From the NCBI GenBank assembly GCA_017435865.1, contig JAFSEF010000130.1, forward strand, positions 1 through 64,000: a stretch of DNA of 64,000 bases, read 5' to 3'. The stretch is from Clostridia bacterium. Its GTDB lineage: Bacteria > Bacillota > Clostridia > Oscillospirales > Acutalibacteraceae. The notes beneath the pieces are model-generated. The model saw only the letters and a program-made list of their open reading frames with translations. It had not been told where the DNA came from and made no database searches. The position numbers were made by a program, and so were the translations under genes. Shown here in pieces: positions 9,561 through 16,043 of the stretch (positions within the stretch are counted from its first letter, which is position 1; each line of letters starts with the position of its first letter).

Positions 9561-11705
9561 TTATTCAACGGACAAGGTATAAGTATCTGACGTGAAGTAC
9601 AGACCGGACCTGACACGGAAGTAATAGTCACCGGGAGCCAGCGTGTACGTTGCCTGCGTGATTGCCTGATCGCTGTATACGGGCAGGTACGGAAGAACGG
9701 CTCCGTTTGCATCAACAAACGGCTGTCCCTTGCTGTCAATGGGTGAGAGAATGTTGCCGTCTGCGTTGGTGACTTCCACCGACCATGCGTGTCGGTTCAG
9801 AGAATTTGCATTGTGTTCAAAGGTCAGCGTGACAACCGTCAGCGTGTCAACATGGTAGCTGAATACGTCCGTATCCACGGCAAGACCCGACTGCATGAGT
9901 GAGCCGCTGATCTTTTGTCCCTTCGTCAGTTTGTTTGCGGTCTGCGGTGTGTCATTGGGTTCAGCTTCAAAGTTGCGGTCTGCCTCATATATGACCTTGA
10001 CGGTGTAAGGTTCGTTGGTGAAATAGAGGTTGTCGCTGTCCACATTGACATAATACGTACCTGCAGGCACACCGAGCTGCGGTGAAATGCAACCTGTGTC
10101 AAGGCGGTTGGAAATATCCTTGTAAATGACTTCACCGTTTTCGTTGCACAGGCTGACGTTCCAGCTGTCATAATCGTCTGCACCGACCTGGTGGCCGAAG
10201 TGCAGGATCAGGCTGCCGGGTTTTTGCAGTGTGACCTTGAAACGGTCGCGGTCAATACCCGTGTAGCGGTTGTTGAGCATACCTGTGACGGTGGTACCCG
10301 GCAACAGCGGTGTTGCATTGGCAAACGTATCATTGGATTCGTATTCATAACCCTGTGCTGCCTTTGTTTTCACGGTCAGGGTATAGTCGGCCGTTGTGTG
10401 GACTCTGCCCTTGATGCAGATAAAATAAATACCTGCCTGCAGACCGACGTTTTCACCCGTCACCGTGTTTTCGGACACGGAAGCGTTGGCAAAAGCGACC
10501 TCATTGAGATCCGTATCATACATAAAAATCTGCCAGCCGACAGAAATCATATCGGTCGGAGCGTGGGTAAAGGTATAAGAAGCATATCCGTCTTTTTCCA
10601 TACGGAACAGATACCAGTCTTCGTCTGTTTCTGTAGACTTGGTGAACTTGCAAGATGAACCGAGCATCGGAATGCCCGGATAAATTTCATTGTAACGGGC
10701 AGGTGTGGAATTGGGTTCGGCTTCGCGGTTGTTCTGTGCTTCAAAGTCGGCAAGCACGGTTACATCGGCATCGCTGAATTCACCGTTGACTTCCAGCACC
10801 AGACGGTAGTTGCCGGGCAGAACCCCGATGAATCCCGTGCTGACAGAATCGGCTGCCATATTGGAAGTCAGCACATTCAGCAGACGGTAGGTTGTTTTGT
10901 TGCTGTTGCCCGTGGGATCAAATTCTTCATACAGGCACAGCTTCCACCCTGCTGCGGAAAGCAGACTTTTTTCATATCCCAAAGTATAGCGGATGGCACC
11001 GCGTTCCGTAACAGCCAAAGAATAAGCGGATGCATCGTACCGTGATGCAAGGTGGGTTGTAACGGTCGCACCGAAACGCAGCGGACGGACATTGCCTGCC
11101 GCATTGTCCTCCACGGTCGGCACGGACACCGCCGGCAAGGTGACAATCGCTTGCGGATCGGAAACATTCACTACGGGATCCACACTTGTTTGCGGTGCAA
11201 CAAGGCTTGTTTCGGCTTCGGTCTGTGTGTATGCCTGTGATGCAGCAGTTTCAGGCTGTGTCGGTTCTGTTGTTTTGTCAGCAATCTCCTGTGTGGTTGC
11301 AAAAACCGGCTCTTGTGTGGTTGCGGCAGCGTGAACCGTTTCCTGTTCGTTTTGTGCTGTCTGCAATACCGTGTGAGCTACGTTCTGTTCGCTTGTTGCC
11401 TGCGATACAGGCTGCATTGCAGAGGATTGCTCCGTGGCAACCTCCACGGAAGAAACCTGCGTTGTCTGCGGAGTCGGAACGTGCATATACGTCTGCTGCA
11501 AACGTACGTTGTTGTCCGCAACAACTTCCGCCGTGCTGCTGACATCCTGCTGTGTTGCCACGGTATAGCTCTGTGCTCCGTGCAGCCTGCCGCCCGAAGA
11601 CGTTGTACGCAAGGCAGGAGAAAGCTGTGTCCATAACAGCACCGCACTCCACAACACAACCGCCAGCAAAGCCGTCCGCCGCAAAAGAGAATATCTTTGC
11701 ATCAT
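9561..11705 (-). CDS. Surface protein with four PPC-like beta-sandwich repeats
   Basis: A 714-residue protein. Residues about 8-28 are a signal/anchor helix. Residues about 30-205 are a Thr/Ser/Gln/Ala/Val-rich low-complexity linker. The rest consists of four repeats resembling bacterial pre-peptidase C-terminal (PPC) domains. Their starts are marked by EAEPN, YESNDT and EAEPNDT, and they contain aromatic-rich strands such as DTDVFSYHV, DRDRF-type segments, and Y-T-L-x-V ends. No catalytic domain is fused, so the protein is probably structural or glycan/protein-binding at the cell surface. Minus-strand start at an ATG-ATG pair after AAAGGACA. It is monocistronic with its own terminator. Confidence 0.8.
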   Translation of the reverse strand: MMQRYSLLRRTALLAVVLWSAVLLWTQLSPALRTTSSGGRLHGAQSYTVATQQDVSSTAEVVADNNVRLQQTYMHVPTPQTTQVSSVEVATEQSSAMQPVSQATSEQNVAHTVLQTAQNEQETVHAAATTQEPVFATTQEIADKTTEPTQPETAASQAYTQTEAETSLVAPQTSVDPVVNVSDPQAIVTLPAVSVPTVEDNAAGNVRPLRFGATVTTHLASRYDASAYSLAVTERGAIRYTLGYEKSLLSAAGWKLCLYEEFDPTGNSNKTTYRLLNVLTSNMAADSVSTGFIGVLPGNYRLVLEVNGEFSDADVTVLADFEAQNNREAEPNSTPARYNEIYPGIPMLGSSCKFTKSTETDEDWYLFRMEKDGYASYTFTHAPTDMISVGWQIFMYDTDLNEVAFANASVSENTVTGENVGLQAGIYFICIKGRVHTTADYTLTVKTKAAQGYEYESNDTFANATPLLPGTTVTGMLNNRYTGIDRDRFKVTLQKPGSLILHFGHQVGADDYDSWNVSLCNENGEVIYKDISNRLDTGCISPQLGVPAGTYYVNVDSDNLYFTNEPYTVKVIYEADRNFEAEPNDTPQTANKLTKGQKISGSLMQSGLAVDTDVFSYHVDTLTVVTLTFEHNANSLNRHAWSVEVTNADGNILSPIDSKGQPFVDANGAVLPYLPVYSDQAITQATYTLAPGDYYFRVRSGLYFTSDTYTLSVE

Positions 11706-11801
11706 GCACTGTCCTTTCCGAAGAATTTATGTATTCAAAAATATATTACAATTTTGGATAAAAGTATTTTATCACAAACATCCCCGCATTGCAAGCCGTT
11801 T

Positions 11802-11893
11802 TGAGCAAGTAACATTTTCCGTACTGAGCAAGTAACATTTTCCGCACTGAGCAAGTAACATTTTCCGCACTGAGCAAGTAACATTTTCCGCAC
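11802..11893. repeat. Four tandem 23-bp repeats
   Basis: Four head-to-tail 23-bp units at 11802-11824, 11825-11847, 11848-11870 and 11871-11893. Each begins TGAGCAAGTAACATTTTCCG; the first differs at one base (TAC for CAC). The spacing is exact with no spacers, so it is not a CRISPR array. They lie just upstream of the split tRNA promoter. They could be protein-binding iterons or an insertion-sequence end; I recognise neither. Confidence 0.85.
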
Positions 11894-11932
11894 AAACAGC
11901 AGGAATAATCTTCCGCCTGCCGCAAACAGGAA

Positions 11933-11961
11933 TTGACAAAAGTACCGGAATCTGCTATATT
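11933..11961 (+). promoter_or_regulatory. Promoter of the split tRNA-Arg gene
   Basis: TTGACA (11933-11938), a 17-bp spacer and TATATT (11956-11961) lie 19 nt before the tRNA 5' end. This shows the truncated tRNA was a real transcribed gene. Confidence 0.8.
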
Positions 11962-11980
11962 GTTCTTCGCAAAACAAAAT

Positions 11981-12069
11981 GCCTCCTTAGTTCAATGGAT
12001 AGAAGAACCTGACACTCCGTGTCAGAACCTTGTTACTCGCAAGCTCGTAATAATAAACCCCTCCTAAGG
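11981..12069 (+). pseudogene. 5' half of split tRNA-Arg(CCU)
   Basis: GCCTCCT (acceptor), TA, and a D-arm GTTC...GAAC (to 12008) are clear. No T-arm follows. AACCC plus CTCCTAA at 12056-12067 look like the 5' anticodon stem and loop, separated from the D-arm by 46 extra nt (12010-12055). GCCTCCT pairs fully (with G-U) with the AGGGGGT acceptor strands of the 3' halves at 19413-19456 and 21896-21939. AACCC pairs fully with GGGTT of the 3' half at 17946-17989. The gene is interrupted and should not yield a tRNA as it stands. Confidence 0.75.
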
Positions 12070-12170
12070 TCTTGCTCTATCCGTGTGATACGCGCAGGAA
12101 AGTGCGGAAACGCGAGGAAAACGCCGATTTCGCGATCTTGTATCAAGACCTCCGGCAATTTGGCATCCTG
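12060..12170 (+). ncRNA. Candidate structured RNA or oriT-like region
   Basis: AGGTCTTG (12067-12074) is the perfect complement of CAAGACCT (12144-12151), and GATAC (12087-12091) of GTATC (12140-12144). Inside lie a hairpin CGCGC-AGGAAA-GTGCG (12091-12106) and a second with loop AGGAAAA. The pattern suggests a branched RNA. The same stretch contains AAGTGCG and, just downstream, CATCCTGT; these resemble nic cores of two known relaxase families, so a degraded transfer origin is an alternative. Both readings are weak. Confidence 0.3.
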
Positions 12171-12249
12171 TTTGGTACCCTTCGGTGCTTTTTCGGGAAA
12201 ATGTAAGGGATATGCCTTCAAAGTCCAATTTACCTAAATTTCATAATAT

Positions 12250-12326
12250 GCGCCCGTAGCTCAGCAGGATAGAGCGTTCGCCTCCTAAGCGAAAGGCCGC
12301 GCGTTCGAATCGCGCCGGGCGTGCCA
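12250..12326 (+). tRNA. tRNA-Arg(CCT)
   Basis: A full cloverleaf: acceptor GCGCCCG/CGGGCGT, D-arm GCTC...GAGC, anticodon stem TTCGC/GCGAA with loop CTCCTAA (anticodon CCT), T-stem GCGCG/CGCGC with loop TTCGAAT, discriminator G and encoded CCA. It lies inside the island that splits a different tRNA-Arg with the same anticodon, and its stems are unrelated to that gene. It therefore looks like an imported replacement. No convincing -35 box is visible upstream, although CATAAT at 12242-12247 is close. Confidence 0.95.
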
Positions 12327-12374
12327 GGCTGTCAACAGTCATTGTGTGTGGACTTGTATCTGTTGGCTGCAAAG

Positions 12375-12439
12375 ATGGCGTAACCTACATTCACACGTGG
12401 GCGATTGTAAAGTGGGGATCGCTCCCCACCGCCATACCA
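12375..12439 (+). pseudogene. tRNA-like relic ending in ACCA
   Basis: ATGGCG (12375-12380) followed by TA pairs with CGCCAT (12430-12435), and a perfect 7-bp hairpin GTGGGGA/TCCCCAC (12412-12429) occupies the T-arm position, followed by ACCA. The hairpin loop is only 4 nt and D/anticodon arms are not recognisable, so it is at best a decayed tRNA or a tRNA-like fold. Confidence 0.3.
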
Positions 12440-12465
12440 AAAGAAAACACCACCTATTGGTGCTG

Positions 12466-12503
12466 AAAAAGCCGACAGCTTTCGCTGCCGGCTTTTCGTT
12501 TTG
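12466..12503. terminator. Bidirectional terminator
   Basis: AAAAGCCGACAG pairs with CTGCCGGCTTTT (one mismatch) around TTTCG. It serves the minus-strand gene ending at 12510 and could end plus-strand tRNA transcription. Confidence 0.8.
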
Positions 12504-12509
12504 ATATAA

Positions 12510-12872
12510 TTATAATGGGTCGTATTCCGTATTTGAATTTAATGATGCTATCATTTCTGAAAATTCATCTTCCGAAACAACAACACCATCTTCATCCATA
12601 GTCTCTAAGACCTCCAGTACACTGACAATGCTATCTGCGTCTTCATCATCGAACACAAAAAGCTCTGTAAACCAGACCACGTTGACCCATTCCACCAAAG
12701 TGTCTTTGGAAATGGTGCCGTTTTGCAAAAGCTGAATTGCGTTAACAACATCACTGCGCTTAATGCGGTATGCTTTTTGGCTCTCGACATTATGAAGGTC
12801 CTCACCGATAGCCTGCTGCAACTCGGTTTTAGTGATCTTCAATTCACGATATAAGCTAAGGTGCTTTTCCAT
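12510..12872 (-). CDS. Small acidic protein, possible immunity protein
   Basis: 120 residues, strongly acidic in the C-terminal half (DDEDADSIVSVLEVLETMDEDG), with no signal peptide or membrane segment. I do not recognise a family. It starts after AAGGAG and lies 2 bp downstream of a gene resembling a polymorphic-toxin C-terminal domain. That arrangement (short basic toxin followed by a small acidic partner) is typical of toxin/immunity pairs. The assignment rests on context only. Confidence 0.6.
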   Translation of the reverse strand: MEKHLSLYRELKITKTELQQAIGEDLHNVESQKAYRIKRSDVVNAIQLLQNGTISKDTLVEWVNVVWFTELFVFDDEDADSIVSVLEVLETMDEDGVVVSEDEFSEMIASLNSNTEYDPL

Positions 12873-12874
12873 AA

Positions 12875-13216
12875 CTATTTCTCCTTTACATGTACCATAT
12901 TTCCGTTAGGATCATATGTTTCTTTGTAAACACGCACTGTTCGTCCTTCAGAATCAACTATCTTATAATATACGGCCTTTGATCCAGGGACCCTTCCCGG
13001 ATTTTCCATTTTTATCTGATAGTTGCCATCACTAAGTTTTTCAACCGAAAAACTGTTATAGTGATTGGATCCGCCCTTAAAAAACGATTTAGCACTGCTT
13101 TGAATCTCTTTTGGCAACGAGGACACCGAACTCAATGCTGATGATTTCGAAGTGCCTTCATAAACCGTTCGACCGCCTTTTGTTCCACCAAAACCGCCGT
13201 GAAATCCTGCTCCCAT
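12875..13216 (-). CDS. Small protein resembling a polymorphic-toxin C-terminal domain
   Basis: 113 residues: a Gly-rich start (GAGFHGGFGGTKGG), a Ser-rich linker, then a compact basic beta-rich domain from about residue 48 (NHYNSFSVEKL, then GSKAVYYKIVDSEGRTVRVYKETYDPNG) of the kind found at the ends of secreted contact-dependent toxins. The fold is not firmly recognised, and no catalytic residues can be assigned. The start ATG overlaps the stop of the upstream gene by one base (TGATG), implying translational coupling. It may be the detached C-terminus of a larger toxin. Confidence 0.55.
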   Translation of the reverse strand: MGAGFHGGFGGTKGGRTVYEGTSKSSALSSVSSLPKEIQSSAKSFFKGGSNHYNSFSVEKLSDGNYQIKMENPGRVPGSKAVYYKIVDSEGRTVRVYKETYDPNGNMVHVKEK

Positions 13217-13884
13217 CAGGCGTTCACCGCCTTCTTATGCACGATCATATAATCGCTATCGAACTGCAGTATTGTAACGCCTGCTTCCTTATACTTTGAA
13301 AAGATAGCATCCGGGGCTGTTCCGTAAACAATAATTGTTTTCGGTTTAAGTCTGTTCACTACATAATCAAGGCCCTGTATAAAATGCTTGCGTTCCTGTA
13401 AAAGCCTAATGCAACCGTGAGACCCGATTGCAATGGTCGAGTTGGTTGGTGCACCCGTACAGCACAGTTCGTATGTCCGACCGTCACTCCAGCGCACATT
13501 GGTTATTACCGGCAAACCGTTTTCTTGCAACCAGTGTCCCATTGCACGACTGCGATAAATGTTCCACTGTTGCATCACAAGCGGCATGTCACGGTACACG
13601 CTGAAGTCTGGCGAAATAACGCCTGCGTGTTTTTTGAGGATAGGCAGGTATTTGTTTGGCTGATTCCACAGTCTTTCAAAGCTCACATCGTCCTCATAGA
13701 AGTGAACCCATGCGTCATAGTCTTTACCCCCTATTGCTTTTGAAAAGGGAATAAGTCTTGTCGGTAGTTGGTCCTCCGCCTTGATGCAGGGAATTTCCAA
13801 GTCACCTTCATAGCGCGCATTTTTTACTAAAAAAGCACGAAAAACATCTTTGCACCCAGTTCGAGTGCTATTTTCTTTGGACAT
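13216..13884 (-). CDS. DUF4417-family protein
   Basis: 222 residues, soluble. It contains the conserved DUF4417 blocks: LIPFSKAI, WVHFYEDD..FERLWNQP, GVISPDFSVYRDMP, and a C-terminal IIVYGTAPDAIF. The family is common on Firmicutes phages and integrative elements and has no established biochemical role known to me. ATG follows GGAGAAGGGA. It is coupled by a TGATG overlap to the small toxin-like gene, so the three genes from 13884 to 12510 are probably one minus-strand operon. The upstream 200 bp hold an inverted repeat (TCCGGGC 13923-13929 / GCCCGGA 13943-13949). Confidence 0.8.
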   Translation of the reverse strand: MSKENSTRTGCKDVFRAFLVKNARYEGDLEIPCIKAEDQLPTRLIPFSKAIGGKDYDAWVHFYEDDVSFERLWNQPNKYLPILKKHAGVISPDFSVYRDMPLVMQQWNIYRSRAMGHWLQENGLPVITNVRWSDGRTYELCCTGAPTNSTIAIGSHGCIRLLQERKHFIQGLDYVVNRLKPKTIIVYGTAPDAIFSKYKEAGVTILQFDSDYMIVHKKAVNA

Positions 13885-13953
13885 ATTCTGTCCCTTCTCC
13901 GCTTTGCCCGAAACGGGGCCTATCCGGGCGGGCTGAAATATTGCCCGGACGGA

Positions 13954-13982
13954 TTGACAAAAGGGCAGAAATATGTTATACT
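13954..13982 (+). promoter_or_regulatory. Orphan plus-strand promoter, antisense to the ImmA gene end
   Basis: TTGACA (13954-13959), 17 bp, TATACT (13977-13982). It points into the 3' end of the minus-strand ImmA-like gene. A 44-codon ORF (14002-14136) follows, but it lacks a good ribosome binding site. An antisense RNA is possible. Confidence 0.5.
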
Positions 13983-14090
13983 TTTTAAACCACTAAGAAG
14001 TATGAAACATATTTCTGCGAAAGTCACATGGATTTACTGCGCCAACAGTTTATCCGTGTGTCTTTTGTTTTTTACGACAACCAATACGCA

Positions 14091-14615
14091 TCACTCCTTC
14101 GGTAGATGTTTATACTGCACACAGGCGGCATCATAAGAAACGCCACACTGATCTGCAATCTCATATGCATCCATGCCTTTAACGCGATGCGCCGGCACCA
14201 TCAGCTCTCCCGCAAAACACTTTGCCTGCCACTCGGGGTCACGAAATGCAGGAATTTTTCCTCCGCTGAAATTACGCTCCAATCTGAAACCGCAAAAGCA
14301 CAAGGTAAAATAATGGCCTATCTCATGCGCGATAGTCATTCGGTCTCTGCCTTCACCATTGCACGCACCCTCATAGACACTCTCTTTGATGCGAATATGC
14401 CCTGTGCGGATATCTGTGTCTGCATGAACTTTTTTCGATAAGACCTTATCCTCAACTACTTCGTAATTGAAGTCATCAAAAAGCTCGGTCATAACATCGA
14501 GCAGCTCCACGATTGGAAAGTACAGTACATCATCAAGGTGCAAATGCTCTCTGAGTACGCGTGCAAGGCTTCTGAGATTCGCGCGCGATTTCGCTTCAAC
14601 CATATAATTGCTCAA
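14091..14615 (-). CDS. ImmA/IrrE-family metallopeptidase
   Basis: A 174-residue putative zinc protease with the motif HEIGH at residues 97-101. In ICEBs1 and related elements such a protein cleaves or inactivates the partner repressor to derepress element transfer; that function is assumed by family. I use TTG at 14615 because AAGGGGG lies 9 nt upstream within the end of the repressor gene. The gene lies 4 bp downstream of the XRE gene, so the two are translated together. It shows that this part of the island derives from an integrative element or prophage. Confidence 0.85.
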   Translation of the reverse strand: MSNYMVEAKSRANLRSLARVLREHLHLDDVLYFPIVELLDVMTELFDDFNYEVVEDKVLSKKVHADTDIRTGHIRIKESVYEGACNGEGRDRMTIAHEIGHYFTLCFCGFRLERNFSGGKIPAFRDPEWQAKCFAGELMVPAHRVKGMDAYEIADQCGVSYDAACVQYKHLPKE

Positions 14616-14619
14616 TAGG

Positions 14620-14982
14620 TTAGTCCCCCTTACGTCGTTTCAGGATTTCAAAAATCTTTTTGCTTGTCTCGTCGTCAAGGGAATCAAATTCTCTGGCAAA
14701 CGATATAGCAAGGGCTCTGTTGCCGGGTGTTGCATTTTGCAGATTAAGCTCCACCGCATCATTGGTATCAATAACTGCAGCTTGCAATTCTTCTGCCTGT
14801 TCTGCTGTGAACGAATAAATGGACTTGAGTTTTACGATCCAGCCCTCAGGCATTTTCTTCTTGCCGTTTTCAACTGCGGATAAAAATGCAGAAGAAACCC
14901 CCAACGCTTCCGCCATGTCTTTCAAGATTTCTCCGTTGTCTATGCGGAGTTTTCTTAAAAATCTTCCTATACTTGTTAGCAT
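14620..14982 (-). CDS. XRE-family helix-turn-helix repressor
   Basis: 120 residues. The N-terminal HTH (about residues 5-62) reads LRKLRIDNGEILKDMAEALG and SSAFLSAVENGKKKMP, a Cro/CI-type DNA-binding domain. The C-terminal half is helical. ATG after AAGGAGG. It forms an operon with the ImmA-like protease, the usual repressor/antirepressor module of integrative elements. Its promoter is flanked by two inverted repeats sharing AACC-N5-GGTT, likely its own operators. Confidence 0.88.
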   Translation of the reverse strand: MLTSIGRFLRKLRIDNGEILKDMAEALGVSSAFLSAVENGKKKMPEGWIVKLKSIYSFTAEQAEELQAAVIDTNDAVELNLQNATPGNRALAISFAREFDSLDDETSKKIFEILKRRKGD

Positions 14983-14997
14983 AGCAATTCCTCCTTC

Positions 14998-15060
14998 TTA
15001 ACCTTCAAGGTTAATATGATTATAACTCACAAGATTTATTTTGTCAACCCTTTTGGTTAA
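14998..15060 (-). promoter_or_regulatory. XRE/ImmA promoter with paired operators
   Basis: Minus-strand -35 TTGACA (complement of 15042-15047), 17 bp, -10 TATAAT (complement of 15019-15024). A perfect palindrome TTAACCTTCAAGGTTAA covers 14998-15014, just downstream of the -10. A second site AACC-CTTTT-GGTTAA (15046-15060) overlaps the -35. The same half-sites with the same 5-bp centre suggest cooperative autorepression. Confidence 0.8.
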
Positions 15061-15078
15061 TTTTATAAAATTTAAAAA

Positions 15079-15113
15079 ATCGGGCGATGGCCGTTATGGT
15101 CATCGCCCTTTTC
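15079..15113. terminator. Bidirectional terminator
   Basis: GGGCGATGGCC pairs with GGTCATCGCCC around GTTAT, with T-tracts on both strands. It ends the integrase remnant on the minus strand. Confidence 0.85.
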
Positions 15114-15119
15114 GTTATG

Positions 15120-15588
15120 TTATTCGAATAGCTGCTCCAGCTTTTCTGCGGCTGTTTTGTCGGAACTCTTTAGGAAATGGCTGTAGATGTCCATCGTGGT
15201 GCTTGTTCGCGCGTGTCCTGCTCTACCGGCTACTGTGACCAGCGGTACGCCGGCTGCGATCTGCATGGTGATGTTGGTATGTCGCAGCGAATGCACCGTT
15301 CGGTGGGGCAGTCCTGCCGCGTCACACACCTTGTGCACCCATGTGTACACGGTACCAGGGTAGATCTGTGCGCCGCACTCCGCGATGAACAGTCGGTCTG
15401 TTTCTTTCCATTGGTCGCCCATGTCATGGCGGTACTGATCGTACCATACCTTGTATTCTGCCAGCACTGACAGAAGCTTATCCGATATGGCAATCACGCG
15501 CTTGCTGCTCTCGGTTTTGGGCTCTTTATCTACAATGCCGATGCCCGCCACCGTCGTGACCGATCGCAATAATTATTTCATTTGTCAT
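15120..15588 (-). pseudogene. Truncated tyrosine-type site-specific integrase
   Basis: The reading frame 15120-15569 encodes only the C-terminal catalytic region: HSLRHTNITMQ (His and the second Arg), GHARTSTTMDIYSHF (His and the nucleophile Tyr). The SAM-like core-binding domain and the first catalytic Arg box are absent. The only plausible start in frame is a TTG. An ATG with a good GGAGGG site at 15588 is in another frame and runs about 20 codons to a stop, so the 5' end looks like a deletion junction between two genes. The protein cannot be an active recombinase. It was probably the integrase that placed the island in the tRNA. Confidence 0.85.
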
Positions 15589-15612
15589 CTTTGCCCTCCG
15601 TTCAATAAAACA

Positions 15613-15930
15613 TCAGAAAACTGTCTCTTGCGCCGTTTCGCTTATTTCTTTTATCAAAACAGCAATCGACGAGACTCCAATAATACAAATTGCAGCTGCT
15701 CGTTTTGTTGCATTTCTATCATGTGTTAATTGATTACACATGTCCACTGCCGATTTTGCATATTTGACAATTTTCTCGGATTCACCCTTAAGTTCACAGG
15801 TTAGATAAGCATCCAGCATGCGCTTTGTATCAGTAGGACCGATGTCCGTTCCATCAGTTGAAGGATGCTTTTCTTTTATATATAAAAACTTGCTGTGCGA
15901 TAGAAATAAGAGTTTCTCTGCCCAACATTC
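15613..15930 (-). pseudogene. C-terminal fragment of an unrecognised protein
   Basis: An open frame encodes a coherent helical segment (TKRMLDAYLTCELKGESEKI, then a hydrophobic end ICIIGVSSIAVLIKEISE). It has no start codon with a ribosome site and joins upstream into an HsdR-like fragment in another frame. It looks like the tail of a larger gene left by a deletion. The family is not recognised; a defence-island origin is suggested only by its neighbours. Confidence 0.4.
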
Positions 15931-16036
15931 CAATCGCTTGATTATGGAACACAAAACCGTCACCATTTGATGAAAACACAAACGGAACATTCATCATGCG
16001 AGCATAATTCAGCGCCTGCTGTATGCCGTCTGACAT
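15854..16036 (-). pseudogene. N-terminal fragment of a type I restriction R subunit (HsdR-like)
   Basis: The first 35 codons after ATG 16036 encode GIQQALNYARMMNVPFVFSS NGDGF-type sequence, typical of the N-terminal nuclease-domain edge of HsdR-like helicases. Similarity ends at about codon 36 and the frame stops at 60 residues, against roughly 1000 in intact HsdR. It starts 7 bp after the AbiEii stop. It is a remnant of a restriction system lost by deletion. Confidence 0.6.
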
Positions 16037-16043
16037 AGTGTGA

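Noticed and set aside
11802..11893. CRISPR array
   Set aside because: The repeats are contiguous with no unique spacers, and no cas gene is present.
11735..11977. 80-codon minus-strand frame with repeated KMLLAQ-like peptides
   Set aside because: Produced by the 23-bp tandem repeats read in changing frames; no ribosome site, and it overlaps the tRNA promoter.
12033..12221. 62-codon minus-strand frame near the left end of the island
   Set aside because: No ribosome binding site and it overlaps the strongly base-paired segment; kept only as a structured-region candidate.
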